A DNA stretch of 39,430 bases from Hoeflea sp. (GTDB taxonomy: Bacteria; Pseudomonadota; Alphaproteobacteria; Rhizobiales; Rhizobiaceae), in assembly GCF_014359905.1 (NCBI RefSeq), contig NZ_JACIYP010000046.1, positions 1 through 39,430 of the forward strand. Direction: 5' to 3'. This document shows positions 19,948 to 28,225 of the stretch, one piece after another; positions within the stretch are counted from its first letter, which is position 1; every line of letters starts with the position of its first letter. The position numbers and the translations under genes were made by a program. Below the pieces are notes generated by a model. That model did no database searches. It was not told the DNA's origin and was given only the letters and a program-made list of their open reading frames with translations.

Positions 19948-20997
19948 TTGACAGTTGAGCACCTGTCCCTGACAGAAGCTGCGACGCCCGCCTCAGGCGC
20001 GTCCGACGCGACCCAGCTCGCGCTCACCTTTGAAAACAACCGTCTCGCCAGCGAACTTTTTGGTCGGTTTGACCAGAACCTGGCGTTGCTCGAACAGAAA
20101 CTGAAAATCGACGCCCGGGCCCGTGGCAACACGGTCACCTTGCGTGGCGAGGAGATCGCCACCAACCAGGCGCGCCGGGCGCTGGATTTTCTCTATGACC
20201 GTTTGCTCAAGGGCGCCAGCGTCGACACCTCCGATGTCGAGGGCGCCATTCGCATGGCGCTTGCGGCGGACGACCAGCTGGTGCTGCCGACGCTGGAGCG
20301 CAAGGGCAAGATGACGCTCGCGCAGATTTCGACACGCAAGAAGACCGTCATCGCCCGCACGCCGACCCAGGACGTCTATATGCGCGCCATGGAGCGCTCC
20401 GAACTGGTCTTCGGCGTCGGACCCGCGGGCACCGGCAAGACCTATCTGGCCGTGGCCCACGCCGCGCAACTGCTTGAGCGCGGCTCGGTGGAACGCATCA
20501 TCCTGTCGCGTCCGGCGGTGGAAGCCGGCGAACGTCTGGGCTTCCTGCCGGGCGACATGAAGGAGAAGGTCGACCCCTATCTCCGCCCGCTCTATGACGC
20601 GCTCTACGACATGATGCCGGGCGACAAGGTCGAGCGGGCCATCACCGCCGGCGTCATCGAGATCGCGCCGCTGGCCTTCATGCGCGGCCGCACGCTGGCC
20701 AATGCCGCCGTCATCCTCGACGAGGCGCAGAACACCACGCAGATGCAGATGAAGATGTTTCTCACCCGTCTGGGCGAGAACTCCCGCATGATCATCACCG
20801 GCGATCCGAGCCAGATCGACCTGCCGCGCGGCGTCACATCCGGCCTTGTCGAGGCCTTGTCCATTGTTGACGGGGTTGAAGGCGTCGTCACCTGCCGCTT
20901 CCGCGGTGTCGACGTTGTGCGCCACCCCTTGGTGCAGCGCATTGTCGAGGCCTATGACAGGCGGGTTCACCCAGGCAAGGCCGAAGGAGACGCATGA
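19948..20997 (+). CDS. PhoH-family P-loop ATPase
   Basis: A 349-residue PhoH-like protein. It has an N-terminal KH-like region (about 30-100) and the ATPase domain with Walker A GPAGTGKT (158-165) and Walker B VILDEAQNTT. The arginine-rich finger region GLVEALSIVDGVEGV and the final CRFRGVDVVRHPLVQ are also family-typical. Its role in bacteria is poorly defined; linkage with ybeY points to RNA metabolism. No ATG is available. TTG at 19948 is chosen because GGAG lies nine bases before it; another TTG at 19933 is in frame. The stop overlaps ybeY (ATGA), so the two are translationally coupled. Confidence 0.92.
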   Translation: MTVEHLSLTEAATPASGASDATQLALTFENNRLASELFGRFDQNLALLEQKLKIDARARGNTVTLRGEEIATNQARRALDFLYDRLLKGASVDTSDVEGAIRMALAADDQLVLPTLERKGKMTLAQISTRKKTVIARTPTQDVYMRAMERSELVFGVGPAGTGKTYLAVAHAAQLLERGSVERIILSRPAVEAGERLGFLPGDMKEKVDPYLRPLYDALYDMMPGDKVERAITAGVIEIAPLAFMRGRTLANAAVILDEAQNTTQMQMKMFLTRLGENSRMIITGDPSQIDLPRGVTSGLVEALSIVDGVEGVVTCRFRGVDVVRHPLVQRIVEAYDRRVHPGKAEGDA

Positions 20998-21509
20998 CCG
21001 GTCACCCGGGAGTCAGTCTGGCGGTTTCGGTCGAGGCGGGGGAGTGGGGCGACGTTGAGGCCATCGAGGCCTTGGCGCGGACCGCACTGGATGCGGCTGT
21101 CCATGATCTTGCCACACTGGAGGTCCAGCCCTTTCCTCAGGAAGCACCGGAAGTGTCGCTGGTCCTGGCTGATGACGCAATGATGGCCGAAATAAACAAG
21201 CAATGGCGCCATCAGCCCAAGCCGACCAACGTCCTGTCCTTCCCGGCCTTTCCGCTGGTCCCCGGTGGCAAGCCGGGCCCGATGCTGGGCGACATCATTC
21301 TGGCCCGCGAGACCATTGAACGCGAAGCGGGTGATCTCGGCAAGCCGACCAACGAGCACATCACACACCTGATCATACACGGATTTCTTCACCTTTTCGG
21401 GTATGATCACATTGAAAACAACGATGCCGAGAAAATGGAAGCGATCGAGACTCGCATTTTGGCCTCGCTTGGCATATCTGATCCCTACGGCGACACAGAG
21501 CCGGTTTGA
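20994..21509 (+). CDS. ybeY: Endoribonuclease/rRNA maturation factor YbeY
   Basis: A metal-dependent RNase that acts in 16S rRNA 3'-end maturation and ribosome quality control. In Sinorhizobium the ortholog is SMc01113. The 171-residue protein has the zinc-binding motif HGFLHLFGYDH with H129, H133 and H139. Upstream is QPKPTNVLSFP, the second conserved patch. The ATG overlaps the phoH stop by four bases. The CorC-like gene starts 14 bases after its stop. The order phoH-ybeY-corC-lnt is widely conserved in proteobacteria. Confidence 0.96.
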   Translation: MTGHPGVSLAVSVEAGEWGDVEAIEALARTALDAAVHDLATLEVQPFPQEAPEVSLVLADDAMMAEINKQWRHQPKPTNVLSFPAFPLVPGGKPGPMLGDIILARETIEREAGDLGKPTNEHITHLIIHGFLHLFGYDHIENNDAEKMEAIETRILASLGISDPYGDTEPV

Positions 21510-21522
21510 CACTGAAGAGACG

Positions 21523-22665
21523 ATGACCGAAAGCAATGCCCCGGCACCGACCGGCGACGCGCCAAGCGCTTCGGGCGCGACAACCACCGAAGAAGCCCAC
21601 AGTTATTTGCCCGTGCCCGTGCGCGGTCAGGAAGCCGTAACGGTTCCGGACGAACGCAATGGCATGGGCCTCTGGCAGCGCCTGGTGCGCGCCCTATTCC
21701 CTCCCTCGGACCGGGAATCCATCCGCGAGGATCTGACCGACGCGCTGCAGTCGGGCGGGGAACTGCATGAGGCGTTTTCGCCCGGCGAACGCGCCATGCT
21801 GCACAACATCCTGCGCCTGCGTGAAGTCCGCGTCGAAGATGTCATGGTGCCGCGCGCCGATGTCGAGGCGGTGGATCAGACCACGACGCTCGGCAGGCTG
21901 CTCGAGATCTTCGAGGAATCGGGTCGGTCGCGCATGCCGGTCTATTCGGAAAATCTCGATGATCCGCGCGGCATGATCCACATCCGCGATCTGTTGGCAT
22001 GGATCACCAAACAGGCGCGCGCCAAGCGCAAATCCACCGCCAAAAGCCCTGCCGCTATTCTCAAGCGCAATGCGCTCAATGCGCTGGAGCTTTCCCGCGT
22101 CGATCTGGGCAAGACGCTTCAGGAATCCGGCATCACCCGCAAGGTTCTGTTCGTGCCCGCCTCGATGCTGGCCTCGGATCTGATGCAGCGCATGCAGGCC
22201 AACCGCATTCAGATGGCGCTGGTGATCGATGAATATGGCGGCACCGACGGCCTGGTCTCGCTCGAGGACATTGTCGAAATGGTCGTGGGCGATATTGCCG
22301 ACGAGCATGACGATGAAGACGAGACGCTGATCAGCCGCGCCGGCGAGGACGTCTGGATTGTCGACGCCAAGGCCGAGCTCGACGATCTCGCCGAGGAGAT
22401 CGGCCCCGATTTCGACATTCGCGAGCAGAGCGAGGAGGTCGACACCATCGGCGGGCTGATCTTTTCCGAACTCGGCCGCGTGCCGGCGCGCGGCGAGGTG
22501 GTGCAGGCCCTGCCGGGCTTCGAGTTTCATGTCACCGACGCGGATCCGCGCCGGGTCAAGCGCGTTCGCATCGTCCGCAAGCGGCAGCCGCCGCGCCGCC
22601 GCCCGGTTCGCGGCGAAACGCCGGCCATGAAGCAGCCGGACCCGGATGACGCCAGCGCCGCCTGA
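21523..22665 (+). CDS. CorC/TlyC-like CBS-domain protein
   Basis: A 380-residue soluble-looking protein of the hemolysin C/CorC class. It has an N-terminal acidic region, then a pair of CBS domains (about residues 105-240; VEDVMVPRADVEAVD and RMQANRIQMALVIDEYGGTDGLV). A C-terminal transporter-associated domain (about 265-345) includes VDTIGGLIFSELGRVPARGE. No DUF21 membrane domain precedes the CBS pair, as in E. coli CorC. The family is linked to magnesium/cobalt efflux, which rests on indirect evidence. It ends with a basic tail (RKRQPPRRRPVRGE). The ATG at 21523 is preferred; the frame is open 40 codons further upstream inside ybeY. lnt follows after a 162-base gap. Confidence 0.92.
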   Translation: MTESNAPAPTGDAPSASGATTTEEAHSYLPVPVRGQEAVTVPDERNGMGLWQRLVRALFPPSDRESIREDLTDALQSGGELHEAFSPGERAMLHNILRLREVRVEDVMVPRADVEAVDQTTTLGRLLEIFEESGRSRMPVYSENLDDPRGMIHIRDLLAWITKQARAKRKSTAKSPAAILKRNALNALELSRVDLGKTLQESGITRKVLFVPASMLASDLMQRMQANRIQMALVIDEYGGTDGLVSLEDIVEMVVGDIADEHDDEDETLISRAGEDVWIVDAKAELDDLAEEIGPDFDIREQSEEVDTIGGLIFSELGRVPARGEVVQALPGFEFHVTDADPRRVKRVRIVRKRQPPRRRPVRGETPAMKQPDPDDASAA

Positions 22666-22777
22666 GCCAGGCGCATCCGGCCAATACCGCCCTGCAGGAA
22701 CAAAAAAGTCCCGGACCGGGCCGGACATTACAGCGGTTTTTTGAAAAGATGCGGCAACTGATTCGCCAGCGTCCCAG

Positions 22778-22797
22778 GCGCACCGTCCCCGGTGCGC
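22778..22797 (+). other. Perfect hairpin in corC-lnt gap
   Basis: An eight-pair perfect stem GCGCACCG/CGGTGCGC has loop TCCC, 30 bases before the lnt start. About 35 bases earlier are A6 (22702-22707) and T6 (22737-22742) runs flanking a weaker hairpin. No clear forward terminator can be built. The hairpin may influence lnt translation from its TTG start. Confidence 0.4.
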
Positions 22798-22827
22798 GGC
22801 GCCACGGCTGCGGGGAGTCGTCGGATT

Positions 22828-24441
22828 TTGGAACGGATCGCTGAATCCATCATGCTGAGCTGGGGCGGCAAGCGCATCCTTCTGGCGTTCTTCGCCGGGG
22901 CCCTGGCCGTCCTGGCGCTGCCGCCCTTCAACTTCTTCGCCGTCTTGTTTGTCTCCTTTCCGGTTCTGGTCTGGCTGCTTGACGGCGCCAGCGGCCCGGC
23001 TGATGCGGGCATGCTCGGCCGGTTGCGGCCGGCTTTTGCCGCCGGATGGTGGTTCGGCTTCGGCTATTTTGTCGCCGGAATCTGGTGGCTGGGCAACGCG
23101 TTGCTGGTGGAAGCCGACGGTTTTGCCTGGGCGCTGCCGCTGGCTGTGCTCGGATTGCCCGCCGTGCTGGCGCTGTTTTACGGCGCCGCGACTGCCCTGG
23201 CGCGGGTGCTCTGGTCTGATGGCCTGGGCCGGATCGCGGCTCTGGCGGCGGCCTTTGGGCTCAGCGAATGGGCGCGCAGTTTCGTGCTCACCGGATTTCC
23301 ATGGAATGCCATCGGCTACGCTGCCATGCCGGCCCCGCTGATGATGCAATCGGTCGAGCTTGTCGGTATTTTCGGCCTGTCGGCGCTCACGGTGTTCGTG
23401 TTTTCGGCGCCGGCACTGGTGGGCACCAGCCGCGGCGCCGTGGCCGGGATCATGGCGGCATTGCTGCTGTTCTCTGCCCATATCGGCTATGGCTGGTTCG
23501 CGCTTTCCCGCCTCGACGCCGCAGACATGGGGCCGACGGATACCGTCATCCGCATCGTCCAGCCGGCCATCGACCAGTCGGCCAAATGGGATGTCGCGGA
23601 GCGCGAGCGGATATTTGCCCGTCTGCTGGACTTGAGCGCCCTGCCGCCGCGCGAAGGTCAGCCGCGCCCCAGCCATATTGTCTGGCCCGAGACCGCGCTG
23701 CCTTTCCTGCTCACCGAAAATCCGGGAGCGCTCTCCCGTATCGCCGACATGCTGCAGGTCGGTCAATCCCTGATCAGCGGCGCGGTCCGGTTTGAGGATG
23801 GGACGGGCGGCGCGCCCGAGCGTTATTACAACACGATCTACGTCTTTGATGACGAGGGCCAGATCATCGGATCGGCCGACAAGGCGCATCTGGTTCCGTT
23901 CGGCGAATACCTGCCGTTCGAGGCATGGTTGCGGAAACTGGGCCTGACGCCTGTGGCCGAGACGTTCGGCGGTTTTTCGGCCGGCGACCGGCGCGGATTG
24001 CTGGCCTTGCAGGGGGGCCTGAGCGCCGTGCCGCTGATCTGCTACGAGGCGATATTTCCGGATCTGTCCCAGGTTTCGGGTGGCCGCGGCGACCTGCTGC
24101 TCAACGTCACCAACGATGCCTGGTACGGCATGACCCCGGGTCCCTACCAGCATATGAGGCAGGCGCAGATCCGTGCCGTTGAAACCCGGCTGCCCCTTGT
24201 CAGGGCAGCCAACAATGGAATTTCGGTTGTGGTTGATTCTGCCGGCCGCATCGTCGCCAGCCTCTCGCTGGGCGAATCGGGTGTGTTTGATGTCGAACTG
24301 CCACCCAGGGCGAAACACGTCTGGAGTATCGCAAATCGGCAATTTAACTTTGGATTGATTGTCATCATAATGGTATTCACAGCATTTTTTACGCGGAATG
24401 GTAAAAGACGACCCCAGATTGACGGAAAACCCCTAAAATAG
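22828..24441 (+). CDS. lnt: Apolipoprotein N-acyltransferase (ActA homolog)
   Basis: It adds the third acyl chain to the N-terminal Cys of lipoproteins in the inner membrane. The 537-residue protein has a membrane part (about residues 10-220, roughly six to seven segments) and a periplasmic nitrilase-type domain. The catalytic triad is E288 (VWPETALPF), K352 (ADKAHLVPFGEYLPF) and C405 (LICYEAIFPD), in the same order and similar spacing as in E. coli. A final membrane segment is near the C-terminus. In Sinorhizobium this gene is actA, needed for growth at low pH. The start is TTG at 22828 (MERIAES), which matches rhizobial Lnt N-termini and has GGGGAG about 12 bases upstream. Confidence 0.95.
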   Translation: MERIAESIMLSWGGKRILLAFFAGALAVLALPPFNFFAVLFVSFPVLVWLLDGASGPADAGMLGRLRPAFAAGWWFGFGYFVAGIWWLGNALLVEADGFAWALPLAVLGLPAVLALFYGAATALARVLWSDGLGRIAALAAAFGLSEWARSFVLTGFPWNAIGYAAMPAPLMMQSVELVGIFGLSALTVFVFSAPALVGTSRGAVAGIMAALLLFSAHIGYGWFALSRLDAADMGPTDTVIRIVQPAIDQSAKWDVAERERIFARLLDLSALPPREGQPRPSHIVWPETALPFLLTENPGALSRIADMLQVGQSLISGAVRFEDGTGGAPERYYNTIYVFDDEGQIIGSADKAHLVPFGEYLPFEAWLRKLGLTPVAETFGGFSAGDRRGLLALQGGLSAVPLICYEAIFPDLSQVSGGRGDLLLNVTNDAWYGMTPGPYQHMRQAQIRAVETRLPLVRAANNGISVVVDSAGRIVASLSLGESGVFDVELPPRAKHVWSIANRQFNFGLIVIIMVFTAFFTRNGKRRPQIDGKPLK

Positions 24442-24514
24442 CATAGTCGATTTCGTCAACCCACTTCCCGTTTCCACGCCTGTCTGTGGCGCCCCACAAC
24501 TTTCGGAGTATGAT

Positions 24515-24530
24515 CGTTGCAATCACAACG
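24515..24530 (+). promoter_or_regulatory. Inverted repeat upstream of the PhrR-like regulator
   Basis: CGTTG-N6-CAACG lies 46 bases before the regulator start, in a 134-base intergenic space. Small HTH regulators often bind such dyads in their own promoters, so autoregulation is plausible. A second small repeat, AAGAG-N7-CTCTT, sits just before the ribosome-binding site. Neither is proven. Confidence 0.35.
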
Positions 24531-24575
24531 GGATGAACCAACCAAAGAGTCTCAGGCTCTTGTCAGGACGAACAC

Positions 24576-24995
24576 ATGATTGAGAACAAGAAAAAGCCCA
24601 ATCCGATCGATATTCATGTCGGCAGCCGTGTCCGCTTGAGGCGTACGATGCTCGGTATGAGTCAGGAGAAACTGGGTGAGGCGTTAGGCATCACGTTTCA
24701 GCAGATCCAGAAATACGAAAAAGGCACCAATCGCGTCGGCGCCAGCCGGCTTCAGAACATTTCGACGATTCTGAACGTGCCGGTCAGCTTCTTTTTCGAA
24801 GATGCTCCGGGCGATCCTGCGACTGGCCAGCCCGGCATGGCCGAGGCCAACAGTTCCAATTATGTGGTCGATTTTCTGTCTTCCTCGGAAGGCTTGCAGC
24901 TCAATCGCGCCTTCATCAAGATCTCCGACCCCAAGGTCCGCCGCAAGCTGGTCGATCTCGTCAAGTCGCTCGCATCCGAGCCGGAAGACAACTAG
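24576..24995 (+). CDS. phrR: XRE-family regulator of the PhrR/PraR type
   Basis: A 139-residue protein with a Cro/CI helix-turn-helix (about residues 14-70; MSQEKLGEALGITFQQIQKYEKG) and a short C-terminal region (YVVDFLSSSEGLQLNRAF) for dimerisation. In Sinorhizobium, phrR is a low-pH-inducible regulator next to actA (lnt). The orthologous PraR in Rhizobium and Azorhizobium controls quorum sensing, biofilm and symbiosis traits. The neighbour lnt on one side and metK on the other fit that arrangement. The assignment is from synteny and sequence memory. The ATG at 24576 has AGGACG upstream. Confidence 0.88.
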   Translation: MIENKKKPNPIDIHVGSRVRLRRTMLGMSQEKLGEALGITFQQIQKYEKGTNRVGASRLQNISTILNVPVSFFFEDAPGDPATGQPGMAEANSSNYVVDFLSSSEGLQLNRAFIKISDPKVRRKLVDLVKSLASEPEDN

Positions 24996-25043
24996 CGCCG
25001 GATCTATCAATCGCCCCCGGCGGCGCCCCTGTCGGATCAAGCG

Positions 25044-25089
25044 CATGCATGCCGCCCCCAATCAGAGATGCTTGGGGGCGGCATGCATG
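25044..25089. repeat. Perfect 18-bp inverted repeat between phrR and metK
   Basis: Arms CATGCATGCCGCCCCCAA (25044-25061) and TTGGGGGCGGCATGCATG (25072-25089) pair perfectly around a 10-base loop, and one G-U pair extends the stem. It starts 49 bases after the phrR stop. Neither strand has a U-run after it, so it is not a standard intrinsic terminator. It is the longest perfect dyad I noticed in the window. An mRNA 3' stabiliser, a factor-dependent terminator or a mobile palindromic repeat are all possible. Confidence 0.85.
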
Positions 25090-25133
25090 TACGCACCTGT
25101 CGGCCGTGAGCGGTCCGGAAACGCGCTTTTGAA

Positions 25134-25162
25134 TTCGACACAAATTCTTCAACCCATCATAT
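25134..25162 (+). promoter_or_regulatory. metK promoter candidate
   Basis: TTCGAC and TCATAT are separated by 17 bases. Each matches four of six positions of the rhizobial CTTGAC-N17-CTATAT pattern. The surrounding sequence is clearly AT-richer than the coding DNA. It would place the transcript start near 25169, giving a leader of about 80 bases. Confidence 0.4.
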
Positions 25163-25174
25163 CAAGATATATTT

Positions 25175-25203
25175 ATGTCATTGTGACCTTGTCAGAATGA
25201 CAT
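25175..25203 (+). promoter_or_regulatory. Dyad in the metK leader
   Basis: ATGTCATT (25175-25182) and AATGACAT (25196-25203) form a perfect 8-bp inverted repeat with a 13-base spacer, 45 bases before the metK start. It sits at or just after the predicted transcription start. It could be an operator or an RNA hairpin. I compared it by eye with SAM-II and saw no match to the conserved core. Confidence 0.4.
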
Positions 25204-25248
25204 GTTGCTACTAAAGAAGCTGCATCTTGACACATGATGGAGCCCGCC

Positions 25249-26490
<1,242 letters not shown>

Positions 26491-26498
26491 TTTCACGG

Positions 26499-26535
26499 TT
26501 CGGCCCGGTCGCGACGCTTCGCGAGGCGGGCCGGA
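26499..26535 (+). other. Long GC hairpin between metK and trmB
   Basis: The outer arms 26499-26507 and 26527-26535 give nine pairs including one G-U. The inner TCGCG/CGCGA (26509-26513, 26520-26524) adds five pairs around a six-base loop. No U-run follows. It fills most of the 64-base gap and may separate the expression levels of metK and trmB. Confidence 0.55.
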
Positions 26536-26554
26536 TACCGAGGCTGAAGACATC

Positions 26555-27259
26555 ATGAGCTCACCTGTAAGGCGGTCCCGCGCCACCGAAGCCTTTTATG
26601 GCCGGCGCAGGGGCAAAACGATGAAAGTGCCGCAGGCTGCGGCGCTTTCGTGCATGCTGCCCGCGCTGAAGCTTGATCTGACGAACCCGCCGCCCGTTCC
26701 GCTGTCCGGGCTTTGGCCGAGTGCGGTCCGTGAGATCCGGCTTGAAATTGGGTTCGGCGGCGGCGAGCACCTGCTGCACCGGGCGGGCCAAGCTGCCGGG
26801 ACCGGGTTCATCGGTGTCGAACCCTTCGTCAATTCCATGGCCAAGATGCTTGGACAGCTGGAAACAGCGGGTCTGAACAATATCCGCGTTCATGATGATG
26901 ATGCGACCCAGGTGCTGGACTGGCTACCCGACGCCTGTCTTGACCGCATCGATCTGCTTTATCCCGATCCCTGGCCCAAGAAAAAACACTGGAAGCGCCG
27001 CTTTGTGTCGAGCCTCAATCTCGATCGCTTCGCCCGCGTGCTCAAGCCCGGAGGCCGCTTCGGCTTTGCCTCCGACATTGACACCTATGTCAACTGGACG
27101 CTTGCGCACATTGCCGCGCACCCGGATTTCGAATGGACCGCCCGGACGGCCCGCGACTGGCGCGAGCCCTGGGCCGGCTGGCCCGGCACCCGCTACGAGG
27201 CCAAGGCCATCCGCGAAGGCCGCACGCCGTGCTATCTGGAATTCGCGCGCGCTGAATGA
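26555..27259 (+). CDS. trmB: tRNA (guanine-N7-)-methyltransferase
   Basis: It forms m7G46 in the tRNA variable loop using S-adenosylmethionine. The 234-residue protein has the SAM-binding motif [14 protein letters not shown], with [14 protein letters not shown] for the second strand. The family signature [16 protein letters not shown] is followed by the C-terminal [31 protein letters not shown] at the N-terminus is typical of rhizobial TrmB. The ATG at 26555 fits that N-terminus; the ribosome-binding site is weak. It is 64 bases downstream of metK, so a functional link through SAM supply is natural. The 210 bases after it hold the rimP promoter and attenuator. Confidence 0.95.
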   Translation: MSSPVRRSRATEAFYGRRRGKTMKVPQAAALSCMLPALKLDLTNPPPVPLSGLWPSAVREIRLEIGFGGGEHLLHRAGQAAGTGFIGVEPFVNSMAKMLGQLETAGLNNIRVHDDDATQVLDWLPDACLDRIDLLYPDPWPKKKHWKRRFVSSLNLDRFARVLKPGGRFGFASDIDTYVNWTLAHIAAHPDFEWTARTARDWREPWAGWPGTRYEAKAIREGRTPCYLEFARAE

Positions 27260-27322
27260 GGCATCCGCGTCAGGGTGAAGGCGCGGGGCATTGTGCCGAT
27301 CTGTGTGGCATCGGGGAATTCC

Positions 27323-27351
27323 CTTGCCCGCGGCGTCGATTCAGGCTATAC
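27323..27351 (+). promoter_or_regulatory. Promoter of the rimP-nusA-infB cluster
   Basis: CTTGCC (27323-27328) and CTATAC (27346-27351) are separated by 17 bases. Each hexamer differs from the rhizobial CTTGAC-N17-CTATAT pattern at one base, making this the best promoter I see in the window. Transcription would start near 27359, just before the terminator-like hairpin. Confidence 0.65.
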
Positions 27352-27375
27352 ACCGTTCAAATTCTTGATCGTTAT

Positions 27376-27411
27376 GAGCAAGGGTGGGCCCGCGAGGACC
27401 CGCTCTTTTTT
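27376..27411 (+). terminator. Intrinsic terminator/attenuator in the rimP leader
   Basis: GAGC (27376-27379) and GGGT (27382-27385) pair with GCTC (27402-27405) and ACCC (27398-27401) across a two-base bulge. Six Ts follow (27406-27411). It lies downstream of the promoter and 58 bases before the rimP start, so read-through is needed to express rimP, nusA and infB. A leader transcript of about 50 bases is predicted. Alternatively it ends a small RNA. Confidence 0.6.
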
Positions 27412-27469
27412 GTTGCCCGCGGCCGTTCGCGGCAGGCGATCACCCGAACCACAGCGAGGATCCGGCCCT

Positions 27470-28090
27470 ATGACAGACGAGCCAGCAATGCCAAACGATC
27501 AAAGACTGGTCACCGAGACCGGCGTTGACGGGCGCATTGCCGAAATCGTCGAGCCGGTGATTGAGGCCCTCGACATGCGCCTGGTGCGCGTGCGGATGTC
27601 CGGGCAGAACGGCAATACCCTGCAGATCATGGCCGAACGCAATGACGGCACCATGAGCGTTGAGGACTGCGAGGCGGTCTCGCGCGCGGTTTCTCCGGTG
27701 CTGGATGTGGAAGATCCGGTGGAAAAGGCGTATCATCTGGAAATATCGTCGCCCGGCATCGATCGGCCCTTGGTGCGCAAGTCCGATTTTGTCCGCTGGG
27801 AAGGCCACCTTGCCCGCTGCGACGCCTCGGTGCTGATCAATGGCCGCAAGCGTTTCCGCGGCTATATCCGGAATGTCACGGAGACCGGGTTTTCCATCGA
27901 GCGGGAACAGCCGGCCTATGGCGAAGAAAACATTGCGGTCATTCCCTTCTCGGCGCTGGCCGAAGCCAAGCTGGTGCTGACCGACGACCTGATCCGCGAA
28001 TCGCTTCGCGCCGACAAGGCCGCCAAGGCGGCCGCAGCCGCCAATGGCACCGAAGCGGACGAACCGGCCGAAACCGGCGACGCCGACTGA
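27470..28090 (+). CDS. rimP: Ribosome maturation factor RimP
   Basis: It assists 30S subunit assembly. The 206-residue protein has the N-terminal RimP domain ([40 protein letters not shown]) with the signature [14 protein letters not shown], then the C-terminal SH3-like domain. A Lys/Ala-rich acidic tail (about 30 residues) follows. The ATG at 27470 is chosen because GCGAGGA lies nine bases upstream; the frame is open further upstream through the attenuator, but there is no family support for that. It is the first gene of the rimP-nusA-ylxR-infB-rbfA-truB cluster. Confidence 0.95.
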   Translation: MTDEPAMPNDQRLVTETGVDGRIAEIVEPVIEALDMRLVRVRMSGQNGNTLQIMAERNDGTMSVEDCEAVSRAVSPVLDVEDPVEKAYHLEISSPGIDRPLVRKSDFVRWEGHLARCDASVLINGRKRFRGYIRNVTETGFSIEREQPAYGEENIAVIPFSALAEAKLVLTDDLIRESLRADKAAKAAAAANGTEADEPAETGDAD

Positions 28091-28108
28091 CGCAGCTTCG
28101 AGACTTCC

Positions 28109-28208
28109 GCCCTCCCGGAGGGCACGGACACGGCCCGCTCAAAGGCCAGAACAAGACCCGGCCCGGGTGTCGGGCCAGAACCAGACAAGGCCCGCACGGT
28201 CGCGGGCC
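28109..28208 (+). other. Three hairpins in the rimP-nusA gap
   Basis: GCCCTC-CCG-GAGGGC spans 28109-28123. The near-palindrome ACCCGG-C-CCGGGT spans 28156-28168. A seven-pair stem GGCCCGC/GCGGGCC spans 28189-28208 with a six-base loop. The last ends 17 bases before the nusA start and leaves the GGAG ribosome-binding site just outside. None has a U-run. Processing or control of nusA translation is possible. Confidence 0.5.
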
Positions 28209-28225
28209 GACACATGGAGACAGAC

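Noticed and set aside
22702..22742. Terminator between the CorC-like gene and lnt
   Set aside because: A6 and T6 runs flank a bulged GTCC/GGAC stem, but on the plus strand the T-run lies about ten bases past the stem. On the minus strand it looks better, yet there is no minus-strand gene to terminate.
21694..24342. Very long open frame on the minus strand opposite the CorC-like gene and lnt
   Set aside because: The plus-strand genes have full catalytic motifs and family lengths. The antisense frame is rich in Arg, Gly, Gln and His as expected from GC-rich codon shadowing and has no recognisable domain.
25170..25248. SAM-II riboswitch before metK
   Set aside because: The conserved core and pseudoknot arrangement of SAM-II could not be matched by eye. 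Only an AAAG-containing stretch near the start is similar, which is not enough.
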